Program-made: the position numbers and the translations under genes | The notes under the pieces: model-generated | Database searches by the model: none | What the model was told of the DNA's origin: nothing | What the model saw: the letters and a program-made list of their open reading frames with translations, nothing else | Origin: Candidatus Krumholzibacteriia bacterium | Lineage (GTDB): Bacteria > Krumholzibacteriota > Krumholzibacteriia > LZORAL124-64-63 | NCBI GenBank assembly: GCA_030592845.1 | Contig: JAUVII010000015.1 | Location: 1 to 32,640, forward strand | Direction: 5' to 3' | Length of the DNA stretch: 32,640 bases | Shown: positions 1 through 6,650 of the stretch, piece after piece | Layout: every line of letters starts with the position of its first letter | Numbering within the stretch: the first letter of the stretch is position 1

Positions 1-2
1 CG

Positions 3-503
3 TCCTGGAAAGCCGCCTCCACCGGTTGGCACATGACGGTCGAATGGTTCAATGCCGTAAATACGAGCCAGGCAATGGAGCCGGACGACTTCCGCTCCCA
101 GTCCGATCAGAGCGAAATCAATTCCTACAACCTGAGTTTCGGAGCTAGGAGCCTCATCAATTTCGGCGTTGCCTTCGACCATGCCTTCAACCAAAAATTC
201 GCCCTGTACGGTGCTTTCCGATCGGATTTTTCTTCAATTCCCTCCGAGGAGGCGGACAACCTGCAGATCTCGAACTGGGATCTGTGGCACATCAGCTCCG
301 GGGCCTCCTTCACCTTCATGGATATCGAATTCACCGCGGGACTTCAATACAGCTTCGGCTCCGGCGAAAGTGACCGGTTCATCAACTTCAACCTGGGTGA
401 CAACGGCGAGGTGGTCGGGAATTTCGGAACACATGAAATCACCTACCGGCGCCTGAAGGCGCTGATCGGATTCAATCTGCCCCTCGGCGGATCGGACGGG
501 TAG
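3..503 (+). CDS. Outer-membrane beta-barrel protein, C-terminal part (5' truncated by window)
   Basis: The frame is open from base 3 to the TAG at 501, so the ATG at 33 is probably internal and the gene begins before the window. The visible part alternates polar and hydrophobic residues in strand-like stretches (for example SLINFGVAFDHAF, FALYGAFRSDF, DIEFTAGLQYSFGSG, ALIGFNLPLGG), the pattern of the last strands of an outer-membrane barrel. Closing strands with an FNLPLGG end are common in OmpP1/FadL-like and generic outer-membrane beta-barrel families of Gram-negative bacteria. Substrate and exact family cannot be told from this fragment. The downstream lipoprotein gene is on the same strand about 110 bases away and could be co-transcribed. 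Confidence 0.65.
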   Translation, partial: SWKAASTGWHMTVEWFNAVNTSQAMEPDDFRSQSDQSEINSYNLSFGARSLINFGVAFDHAFNQKFALYGAFRSDFSSIPSEEADNLQISNWDLWHISSGASFTFMDIEFTAGLQYSFGSGESDRFINFNLGDNGEVVGNFGTHEITYRRLKALIGFNLPLGGSDG

Positions 504-614
504 TTTGCGGAAATTTTGTTGGCCCGACCCGGTCTCCCGGCGTAGGTTGTATCCATGCAGTTCACGTTTGGTCCTCCGGGGCCGGTCGATTGGCTTCATT
601 ACGGAGGTGCCCTT

Positions 615-1169
615 TTGAACAGTGTGCGAAATCTTATCTCCGGTCTTGCGATCATCATTCTGTTGGTCTCCCTGACCGGATGCTCCAGCCTTACCGTGAA
701 ATACGATTACGATCAGGATGCCCACTGGGCCAAATACAGAACCTACGGGTGGATGGAAAAAACCCAGCAGAATACCGACCCCACCTCGCCGGTGGCGGAT
801 ACCGGGCTTTTTCAGCAACGGGTCCAGGCTTCGGTCAATTTGGTGATGGCTGATCGCCGCATTACCACCAGCGCCGACCCCGACCTGCTGGTGATCTACC
901 ACCTCGGCTCCGCGGAAAAGATCCAGGTCACCGACTGGGGCTACCGCTATTCCGATTATTACTGGGGATATGGGGGACGGCAGATCGATGTCTACCAGTT
1001 CACTGAAGGAACCCTGGTCATCGATCTGGTCGATGCCGAAACCCAGCAACTTGTCTGGCGCGGCACCGGGACTAAAGTCATCGACCAGACCCAGGATTCG
1101 CCCGAGGTAATGCAGGACCGGCTGAACAAGATCGTCAACAAGATCATGGAAAGCTTTCCGCCGAAGTAG
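615..1169 (+). CDS. DUF4136 family lipoprotein
   Basis: The ORF is open from 555, but I place the start at the TTG at 615 because GGAGGT lies 7 bases before it and because translation from there gives a clean lipoprotein signal: basic N-region, hydrophobic stretch GLAIIILLVSL and lipobox LTGC. The mature part (SSLTVKYDYDQDAHWAKYRTYGW ... DPDLLVIYHLG ... GTLVIDLVDAETQQLVWRGTGTK ... IMESFPPK) has the layout of DUF4136: an opening strand with Tyr/Asp residues, a central 'dlvv.y.' strand and a closing 'GTLVIDLVDA...LVWRG' motif followed by a helix. The protein should be anchored in the periplasmic face of a membrane. The role of DUF4136 is unknown. Confidence 0.85.
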   Translation: MNSVRNLISGLAIIILLVSLTGCSSLTVKYDYDQDAHWAKYRTYGWMEKTQQNTDPTSPVADTGLFQQRVQASVNLVMADRRITTSADPDLLVIYHLGSAEKIQVTDWGYRYSDYYWGYGGRQIDVYQFTEGTLVIDLVDAETQQLVWRGTGTKVIDQTQDSPEVMQDRLNKIVNKIMESFPPK

Positions 1170-1196
1170 CGGAGTCTCTACGAATTTCCGACGGGA

Positions 1197-2096
1197 TCAA
1201 TCAGCATATTCCTGAAAGATCCCGTCCAGGCTCACCAGATTCTGCCTGATGTCCCAGACCACCTGATCCCACTTCTCCTGCGGCAGGCCAATGAAGTTCC
1301 CCATTTCCTGGAACTTCTCCCAGGGAACCTCCTCACTCAAATCGACGGCCGGCTTGCGGCCGAGACCCCAATGACCGCAGATTTTTTCGGCCAGGCTCAC
1401 CACGGCCGCACCGTGGGCCCATTCGCCGGCTTGCATATAATCGTGATGATACCTGACACAGGCCGTAATGGATTCCGGCAGGTTCCATTGCTTCAGGATG
1501 TATTCACCAAGCTCTGTGTGGTCCAGGCCCACGGCGTTGATTTCGTCCCGGCGTCCGACCCGCTTTCCATCCATCGGCGGCAGGAATTCATCGATGATCA
1601 GTTGTCCCACATCATGCAGCAACCCACCCAGATAGGCTTCTTCGCTTCGCAGCCGGCACTCCGGAGAAACCTCGGCCAGCACACGGCCGGTTTGGGCAAC
1701 GCCCAATGTATGCACCCAGAAACCCTGGTTCTGATCGTAGAGATAGTTTTTCAGGTTACGCCGGGTCAACCCCTCGGTGCTGACCGCGAACACGATCTTC
1801 TTCAGGCTTTCAAGACCAACCAGAACCACCGCTTCCGGAATGGAGTTGATGGAGCGTGAACGCCCGTACATACCGCTGTTGGCCAGCTTCAACACCCTGG
1901 CCGTCAAAGCCTGATCCTTGCTGATGACGGTCTCGAAATCCTTGGCCGTAAAATATTCGCGTTGGGAAAGTTCCAGGAACTCGAGGACCACCGAATTGAG
2001 GCTGGGCAGGCTCTCCAGTTTTTCCAGAACCTCGAACCTGATGTTTCGCCAGGATTTGTCGGTGGCGACCGGGACGGAGGTTGAAACGGCGCTCAT
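1197..2096 (-). CDS. HDOD domain protein
   Basis: A 299-residue protein made almost entirely of one HDOD domain: the helical entry LESLPSLNSVVLEFLELSQ, the segment ISKDQALTARVLKLANSGMYG, the signature SINSIPEAVVLVGLESLKKIVF, and the HD-like core LGGLLHDVGQLIIDEF with a later YHHDY. HDOD proteins are non-enzymatic relatives of HD phosphohydrolases and act in signalling, often tied to motility or second messengers. No receiver, GGDEF or EAL domain is attached. An SD-like GGAG stands 8 bases before the ATG. The start overlaps the stop of the upstream pseudopilin-like gene by 4 bases (ATGA), so translation of the two is probably coupled. Confidence 0.9.
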   Translation of the reverse strand: MSAVSTSVPVATDKSWRNIRFEVLEKLESLPSLNSVVLEFLELSQREYFTAKDFETVISKDQALTARVLKLANSGMYGRSRSINSIPEAVVLVGLESLKKIVFAVSTEGLTRRNLKNYLYDQNQGFWVHTLGVAQTGRVLAEVSPECRLRSEEAYLGGLLHDVGQLIIDEFLPPMDGKRVGRRDEINAVGLDHTELGEYILKQWNLPESITACVRYHHDYMQAGEWAHGAAVVSLAEKICGHWGLGRKPAVDLSEEVPWEKFQEMGNFIGLPQEKWDQVVWDIRQNLVSLDGIFQEYAD

Positions 2097-2608
2097 CGGA
2101 AATCTCCATCTTCCTCGAATTCAAGGACAATACCGACATCGTCCCCGTCACAGGGATTGATGTTTTCCGGCCTGGTCCAGAGCCGGATCGGATTGGTGTC
2201 CAGGACCTGGTTGGGCCCCATGGACAGTACGGCGACGGCATTGGCGGAGATCATGACCCGATAGGAATTCCCCCATGGGTCGAGAGGAATTTCCCTGAGC
2301 CAGGTTTTTTCCGGGCCCCGGTTGCCGGCCCTGGTTTCCGAAAGGGACATGCCTTGCATACCCCCACCAGCGGCGCCCGCCTGCAGGGGTTTCAGATCGG
2401 CCCCGCCCTGCGGATTCCGCGGCCAGTTTCCCGTATCGTGGCGATAATCGAGGACCACCCGGGCCAGTTCCCTGGTTTCGGATTCCGCGCGAACCGGCTT
2501 CGTTTCGAAAGTCAAACCGCCCAAATAGCCCCAGGCAAACAGACCCGCGGCCCCCAGCAAAACCAAGCCGAGTATCTTTTGAAGTTTTATAACTGATTTG
2601 TTTTGCAT
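2093..2608 (-). CDS. Membrane-anchored GspG-like (pseudopilin C-domain) protein
   Basis: 171 residues: an N-terminal membrane segment (ILGLVLLGAAGLFAWGYLGGL, about residues 13-33), then ETRELARVVLDYRHDTGNWP and later WLREIPLDPWGNSYRV, which match the major-pseudopilin (GspG) C-domain pattern of a helix with D-x-G-x-x-P followed by 'DPWGN.Y'. The classical prepilin cleavage motif (G-F-T-L-x-E) is missing; instead there is a basic N-terminus and a simple anchor, so this may be a fixed membrane protein rather than an assembled pilin. The C-terminus is acidic. It is the first gene of a two-gene unit with the HDOD protein, overlapping it by 4 bases. A GGAGG lies upstream but at an unusually long distance (about 13 bases) from the ATG. 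Confidence 0.7.
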   Translation of the reverse strand: MQNKSVIKLQKILGLVLLGAAGLFAWGYLGGLTFETKPVRAESETRELARVVLDYRHDTGNWPRNPQGGADLKPLQAGAAGGGMQGMSLSETRAGNRGPEKTWLREIPLDPWGNSYRVMISANAVAVLSMGPNQVLDTNPIRLWTRPENINPCDGDDVGIVLEFEEDGDFR

Positions 2609-2778
2609 TATATATCCCGTTTCCTCCCAAAAATTCCCCCAGCGACCGGCTTAATCCGGCCTCCCTACATATGCAACCTCCGTTCCAGTTTCCGGAAAGG
2701 AGATCAAAATGGTTATTTTGTTGATATCAATAAAGTTACGCGACAAGACTCATCCAAACGACGGAACTGGGCACAAAA
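2609..2778. other. Intergenic region between the pseudopilin-like and DUF2270 genes
   Basis: About 170 bases that are more AT-rich than the surroundings. They presumably carry the promoter of the pseudopilin-HDOD unit on the minus strand. On the plus strand an AAAGGAGAT followed 4-6 bases later by ATG at 2709 opens a 51-codon frame that runs antisense into the end of the DUF2270 gene. No hairpin with a T-run is apparent. Confidence 0.4.
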
Positions 2779-3546
2779 TCAGACATCCAGCCTGGAAATA
2801 TCCTCCCCCGGGTGATCCGGATCGGGCCAGTAGGCCACTTCGGGAGCCTCGGGCTTTGGCGTGAAGATGGCGATCCCGATCAAGCCCAGGTACAGCAGGG
2901 CCACGATCAAATCGGGAGCCCAGTTGGGTAGGGTGGACAGTCCGAATTCATGGACGGGCGCGACCGGCGCGATCCGGTGGCCGACCCAGGCAATCAGCAG
3001 GAAAAGGAAAATGAAACGGAAGTTCCGCATCAGGCGGGCCCGAAACGATTGGAGGCGGGTCAGGTGAAAACGCGGGCAAAGGAGATCGTCCGCCACATGG
3101 TCGCCCCAGTGGAAGTCCGGACTGGACTGGTCACGACGCAGGATGCCCCCGTAGAAATTCTCTTCCAGCATGCGGACCCGCGCGCGCCAGACATCGAAAA
3201 ACCGGAAGCGGCGGGCCTCGATAATCAGAAAAACCACGTTGGAAAACATGCCCATCAGGATGGCTTCCCTGGCGTAGGCCGGGTTCTGCAGGCTGGCCGT
3301 GAGGATGGCGAGGGTGGCGAGGATGGCCCAGTTCGTCGTCGTGTCCAGACGTGTCCGCCAAACCAGGGAGCGATGCATTTCCGCGCGGTAGAAATGGGCC
3401 AGGGCGGCAATGTATTCCGCCCGGGTCAGGGGAGTGGTTTCGAACTCCGGCTTTTCGTCCGGCATCTCCGGAAAACTGGGTTTGGAATCTTCGGCCCGGC
3501 GTCCAAACCGGCTTTGCCTCCGCTCGTCTCCTCGGTCATCGCCCAT
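2779..3546 (-). CDS. DUF2270 family integral membrane protein
   Basis: A charged N-terminal tail (DDRGDERRQSRFGRRAED) is followed by LTRAEYIAALAHFYRAEMHRSLVWRTRLDTTTNWAI, the typical entry of DUF2270, then membrane segments near NWAILATLAILTASL, ILMGMFSNVVFLIIEARR, FIFLFLLIAWVGHRI and LIVALLYLGLIGIAIF, and the family motif RFRFFDVWRARVRMLEENFY between segments two and three. Function of the family is unknown. The track starts at a TTG (3555) that overlaps the exonuclease stop; I prefer the ATG at 3546, which has AGAGG upstream at a workable distance and leaves a 5-base gap. It is the last gene of the thioredoxin-exonuclease-DUF2270 run. Confidence 0.88.
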   Translation of the reverse strand: MGDDRGDERRQSRFGRRAEDSKPSFPEMPDEKPEFETTPLTRAEYIAALAHFYRAEMHRSLVWRTRLDTTTNWAILATLAILTASLQNPAYAREAILMGMFSNVVFLIIEARRFRFFDVWRARVRMLEENFYGGILRRDQSSPDFHWGDHVADDLLCPRFHLTRLQSFRARLMRNFRFIFLFLLIAWVGHRIAPVAPVHEFGLSTLPNWAPDLIVALLYLGLIGIAIFTPKPEAPEVAYWPDPDHPGEDISRLDV

Positions 3547-3551
3547 TTGGA

Positions 3552-4343
3552 TCAAACCTCTTTTTTGGGCAAGGCGCCGTCAAGGGCGTCGCGCAGGATG
3601 CCCTTGATCTCCTCGCTGAAATCCTTGCCGAGCATCCATTCCAGATAGCTGCGTCCGCGCTGATCGGCGACCACCGCGTTCAGGGACTTGCCCTGGAATT
3701 TGCCGAAGGTGAACACGGCTTCGCCCTCGTCGCTCCAAAGGAATTTGCGCTTCCGGTCCAAATATTTGCCCTCGTCGGGATTGCAGAAACCGTGCAGGGC
3801 ATCGACCTCGTCGGGGACCTCGTCGTACCTTTCGATCTGGGCGTCGAGGATCTCGAGAGTGGCTTCGGTATCGGCCAGGGCGTTGTGGGCCCCGGTGAGA
3901 TCCTTGCCGCAATAAAGTTTGTAAGCCGCGGTCAGGTCGCGTCGTTCCATGCGGTGGAAAATCTTCATGGCATCCAGGTGGCGAACGCCGGGAAAATCCA
4001 TTTCGCTGCCCGCGCGCGCCAATTCCGCCTGGAGCAGCGGCAGGTCAAAATTGACCGAGTTGAAGCCCGCCAGATCCACGTCGGCGAGATAGTCCTCAAC
4101 CTCACGACGAATCTGGCTGAAGGTGGGTTTGTCCCGGACGTCGACGTCCTTGATCCCATGAACGGCGGTGGCCTCGGGTGGAATGGGCTGCTCGGGATTG
4201 ACCAGGGTTTCGAAGGTGTTGCGGCTTCCGTCGGGATCGACCTTGATCATGGCGATCTGAACGATCCGGTCCTTTTCCACGTTGATGCCGGTGGTCTCCA
4301 GATCGAACACCACCAGGGGGCGGGTAAGCTTCAGATTCTGCAT
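3552..4343 (-). CDS. DEDDh 3'-5' exonuclease (DnaQ/epsilon-like)
   Basis: The N-terminal ~165 residues form a DnaQ-like exonuclease: ExoI FDLETTG (Asp14, Glu16), ExoII FNSVNFDLPLL (Asp99) and ExoIII HNALADTEAT (His152, Asp157), so all DEDDh catalytic residues are present. The C-terminal part (FLWSDEGEAVFTFGKFQGKSL ... YLEWMLGKDF) matches the small domain often fused to such exonucleases and found in exodeoxyribonuclease X-like proteins and DUF3820, with the 'FGKfkGk.l' and 'YL.Wml..df' signatures. It likely trims single-stranded DNA or RNA ends in the cytoplasm. It lies 9 bases after the thioredoxin-like gene and 5 bases before DUF2270, so the three are probably one operon, though their functions have no obvious link. 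Confidence 0.92.
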   Translation of the reverse strand: MQNLKLTRPLVVFDLETTGINVEKDRIVQIAMIKVDPDGSRNTFETLVNPEQPIPPEATAVHGIKDVDVRDKPTFSQIRREVEDYLADVDLAGFNSVNFDLPLLQAELARAGSEMDFPGVRHLDAMKIFHRMERRDLTAAYKLYCGKDLTGAHNALADTEATLEILDAQIERYDEVPDEVDALHGFCNPDEGKYLDRKRKFLWSDEGEAVFTFGKFQGKSLNAVVADQRGRSYLEWMLGKDFSEEIKGILRDALDGALPKKEV

Positions 4344-4352
4344 GACGGCCTT

Positions 4353-4871
4353 TCAGTCCTCGTACTCTTTCTCGATCAGCTTGGCAATGGCCTTTTCCAT
4401 GGCTTCGGTCTCTTCGGTCACGAAGCCCACGAACTTGTCCGTCATGTTCTGGTTCCGGTCGTACAGATAGGTGCTCGGCATGCCCTCCAGTTCATAGCTG
4501 GACCCCATTTTGCGGGTGGGGTCGAGGACAACCTGGGACCGGGAGTGGATCTTGGGCAACATGGAGGTGGCGGCAGAAGACTCCAGGTCCTGGTTCACCG
4601 CCACCACGGCCAGGCCCTCTTTCCCGTAACGGGACTGCATCGTCGACAGCCAGGAAATGTAGGCCTCGCACGGGTCACACTCGAGTTTCTGCCAGAAAGC
4701 GATAAGCACCACTTTGCCTTCGAGCTTCGTCAGGTTGAAGTCCCTCACGTCAATGACGGGGACCCGATCCCTGTTGCTGCCGCGAACCGATTCTTCGGGC
4801 CCAGCCAGGGCCATGGTGGAGAACGCCAGGGTTACTCCGACCAGGATGACATACGCGATTTTTTTTAACAT
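4353..4871 (-). CDS. TlpA-like exported thioredoxin-fold protein
   Basis: 172 residues with a cleavable signal peptide (MLKKIAYVILVGVTLAFSTMALA, no lipobox Cys). The mature part has a thioredoxin fold of the TlpA/AhpC-TSA type: F-x-L-x-x-L-x-G-K-V-V-L-I-A-F-W, a CxxC site C65-D-P-C68, the 'GLAVVAVNQD' strand and a cis-proline loop GMPSTYLYD (Pro132). Compared with the usual F-W-A-x-W-C-x-P-C there is one extra residue between the Trp and the first Cys (FWQKLECDPC) and the second Trp is missing. It should act as a periplasmic thiol-disulfide reductant. GGAGG lies 7 bases before the ATG. It is the first gene of the run leading to the exonuclease and DUF2270. Confidence 0.85.
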   Translation of the reverse strand: MLKKIAYVILVGVTLAFSTMALAGPEESVRGSNRDRVPVIDVRDFNLTKLEGKVVLIAFWQKLECDPCEAYISWLSTMQSRYGKEGLAVVAVNQDLESSAATSMLPKIHSRSQVVLDPTRKMGSSYELEGMPSTYLYDRNQNMTDKFVGFVTEETEAMEKAIAKLIEKEYED

Positions 4872-4917
4872 TGCTCATCCTCCGGGGGACCATTCAACAC
4901 AATCCGGGTACATGGCA

Positions 4918-4949
4918 AGGAGCCTGCCTCCCCGTGGAAACAGGCTCCT
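4918..4949 (-). terminator. Hairpin after the aminotransferase gene, possible terminator without a T-run
   Basis: The arms AGGAGCCTG and CAGGCTCCT form a perfect 9-bp stem with a 14-base loop, about 27 bases after the stop of the minus-strand aminotransferase gene and before the thioredoxin-like gene. No run of T follows, so it would be weak as an intrinsic terminator and might instead stabilise the 3' end. Confidence 0.35.
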
Positions 4950-4975
4950 GGGAAAACCGACTGATCGACGGAGGA

Positions 4976-6049
4976 TCAGACGTTTTCTAGAACGGGAACG
5001 ACGTGGACCCATTCGGGGTGATACTCGCTGTTCCCCGCGTGAATCCCTGTCAGTGTAACACGAAGCTTGCCCGTCAGCCCGCCTTCTTTTCCGTCGGCGA
5101 TCTGATGATCGACGCCCTTGTAATGGATCACGCCGACAGGTGTGACCACCGCGGCGGTCCCGCAGGCGAAGACTTCCTTCAATTTGCCGGTGTGGGCGTC
5201 TTCACAGATCGCGGCGATGTTGGGCGGTTCCTCGACCCAGTTGTATCCCATGTCGTTCAAAAGAACTCCCACCGAATCGCGCGTCACCCCGTTGAGGATG
5301 GTGTCGCCCGTCGGCGCGGTGATCACCTTGTCCTCGTACACGAAGGCGATGTTCATGGCGCCCATCTCCTCGACGGACTCCCTCTCCTTGGCGTCGAGCC
5401 AGATGATGTTGTCGTACCCGGCCTCCTGGGCCAGCTGGATGGGCAGCAGGGACGCCGAATAATTGCCGCCGGTCTTGGCGTACCCGGTGCCGCCCTCGGC
5501 CGAGCGCACGTACTTTTCCTCGACGCGCAGGCGCAGGGGACTGATGCCCCCGGCAAAGTAGGAACCCACCGGACCAATGATGATGTAGAAGATGTAGTCA
5601 GTGGACGCCTTGACGCCCAGACCGACCTGGGTCGCGATCATCGTCGGCCGGATGTACAGGGCGTTGGGGCTTTCGGGCACCCATTCACGATCCAGATCGA
5701 TGAGCTGGTCCAGGGCGTCGGCAAAAAGAGCCGGGTCCACCTGGGGCATGCACATGCGCTCGCAAGAGATGTTGAACCGGGCCACGTTCTTGTCGGGACG
5801 GAACATGTGCACCGAACCGTCTTTGCCGTTCCGGTAGGCCTTCATGCCCTCGAAAATCTCCTGTCCGTAGTGCAGGACCTTGGCCGCCGGATCCAGACTG
5901 AAGTTTCCGTAGGGGATGATGCGCGGGTCACGCCACTGCCCGTCGGAATAATCCATGACGAACATGTGCGGCGTGAAAATCCGGCCGAAACCGTAATCGC
6001 CGGCGGGAGGCGACGGAGGATTGGCATTTCTGGTAATTGGAATATTCAT
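4976..6049 (-). CDS. ilvE: Branched-chain amino acid aminotransferase (class IV)
   Basis: Catalyses the PLP-dependent last step of leucine, isoleucine and valine synthesis and their first degradation step, in the cytoplasm. The 357-residue length and sequence fit the longer (type II, eukaryote/actinobacterial-like) BCAT group rather than the ~308-residue E. coli enzyme: FTPHMFVMDYSDGQW, VLHYGQEIFEGMKAYR, FRPDKNVARFNISCERMCMP, the PLP lysine region GYAKTGGNYSAS (Lys192), VEEMGAMNIAFV and FACGTAAVVTPV. The track starts 17 codons earlier, but AGGAGG lies 5 bases before the ATG at 6049, so I use that start. Its upstream region carries a structured leader ending in a strong terminator about 175 bases before the ATG, which could be an attenuator. 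Confidence 0.95.
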   Translation of the reverse strand: MNIPITRNANPPSPPAGDYGFGRIFTPHMFVMDYSDGQWRDPRIIPYGNFSLDPAAKVLHYGQEIFEGMKAYRNGKDGSVHMFRPDKNVARFNISCERMCMPQVDPALFADALDQLIDLDREWVPESPNALYIRPTMIATQVGLGVKASTDYIFYIIIGPVGSYFAGGISPLRLRVEEKYVRSAEGGTGYAKTGGNYSASLLPIQLAQEAGYDNIIWLDAKERESVEEMGAMNIAFVYEDKVITAPTGDTILNGVTRDSVGVLLNDMGYNWVEEPPNIAAICEDAHTGKLKEVFACGTAAVVTPVGVIHYKGVDHQIADGKEGGLTGKLRVTLTGIHAGNSEYHPEWVHVVPVLENV

Positions 6050-6223
6050 CCCGGCCTCCTGGTGGAACTCCCGGTTGTACGAGCCCGTGGCCCCCGCCAC
6101 GGCTCAAACCCGGAAAAAGGTGTGAAACCACCCTCAATAAGGGGTTTTCATGCCTCAAATTTCGTCATTTTCGGTGATGAAAGCAAGAATTGGCGGGGAA
6201 TCTTCCCCGAGGAGCCGGGGAAC

Positions 6224-6267
6224 AAAAAAATCCCGGATGGTTTCTTCGCCCTTGAAACCATCCGGGA
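6224..6267 (-). terminator. Strong intrinsic terminator on the minus strand
   Basis: Read on the minus strand, the arms TCCCGGATGGTTTC and its complement make a perfect 14-bp stem with a 9-base loop (plus-strand arms 6231-6244 and 6254-6267), followed directly by TTTTTTT (plus-strand A-run 6224-6230). This is a textbook intrinsic terminator. There is no protein gene just upstream of it on this strand, so it ends either a small RNA or the leader of the aminotransferase gene. Confidence 0.75.
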
Positions 6268-6356
6268 GGGGGTGCGACGGAATAGGGTTCGCCCTTCCGA
6301 CTCCGCCGCTTTTCAATCCGGCCCCTCGCTCTAAAAGCCGGATTTGGAGGTGTCGC
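6224..6356 (-). ncRNA. Candidate structured leader / small RNA upstream of ilvE
   Basis: On the minus strand the segment ahead of the terminator can fold into a compact branched shape: an outer helix GCGAC/GTCGC (6352-6356 with 6274-6278), a second helix CTCC/GGAG (6346-6349 with 6301-6304), an 8-bp hairpin AATCCGGC/GCCGGATT (6337-6344 with 6315-6322), and a hairpin CGGA..AGGG-loop-CCCT..TCCG (6278-6299). The outer helix shares one base with the last hairpin. It then ends in the 14-bp terminator. I recognise no known riboswitch; T-box, TPP and cobalamin signatures are absent. It could be a regulatory leader of ilvE or a free small RNA. Confidence 0.35.
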
Positions 6357-6482
6357 CTTCAAGCTGGTAGATGCAAGGTTGGTGCCGAATGAACGGGACA
6401 CACATCAACTTACCATCATGAAACAAGTTAAGTTTTTGAAAATGATTTTCGCGGCATTTTGGGGCTTCCCGATCCCCCTGAA

Positions 6483-6533
6483 GTGTCCCACAAAAGTGTC
6501 CCATTATTGGGCAACCGCGGGACACCGGGACAC
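6483..6533. repeat. Paired GTGTCCC / GGGACAC repeat cluster (REP-like)
   Basis: Two direct copies of GTGTCCC (6483-6489 and 6496-6502) are followed by two copies of the reverse complement GGGACAC (6519-6525 and 6527-6533), so the segment can fold back on itself. A further GGGACAC stands alone at 6395-6401. Such palindromic GTGTCCC-type units resemble REP elements or a tandem operator; no RAYT transposase is in the window. Confidence 0.5.
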
Positions 6534-6650
6534 CCTGCAGGAATCCACTGACGGATCTTCGATCGTTGGGGTATAGCCGAATACCCCGAGTCTTCCTATG
6601 CTGGATTTCGGGGGATCGTCGGTCGGCATCATCAGGTGAAAGGAATGATC

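Larger units (their letters stand above)
6050..6650. other. Long divergent intergenic region
   Basis: About 600 bases between the aminotransferase (-) and the DUF3179 gene (+). I see no convincing protein-coding gene; the listed ORFs here have no recognisable family sequence. It holds, from left to right: a small inverted repeat CGGGGAA/TTCCCCG near 6195; the minus-strand terminator 6224-6267; two further hairpins and a closing helix up to 6356; an AT-rich segment 6405-6460 that may hold promoters; a cluster of GTGTCCC/GGGACAC repeats 6483-6533; and a hairpin GGGGTAT/ATACCCC at 6568-6587 about 65 bases before the DUF3179 start. Confidence 0.6.

Noticed and set aside
3351-4868. 505-residue plus-strand ORF
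   Set aside because: Opposite the clearly recognisable exonuclease, DUF2270 and thioredoxin-like genes.
6100-6140. GAGGGTGG on the minus strand as part of a T-box riboswitch for ilvE
   Set aside because: The rest of the T-box (ACCGCG) is missing and it lies after, not before, the terminator.
5003-6334. 443-residue plus-strand ORF
   Set aside because: Antisense to ilvE, which has all BCAT motifs; no domain is recognisable in the ORF.
6274-6356. tRNA gene suggested by GGGTTCGCCC and a closing helix
   Set aside because: GGGTTCGCCC is a tetraloop hairpin, and no 7-bp acceptor stem, anticodon arm or CCA-type end can be laid out.
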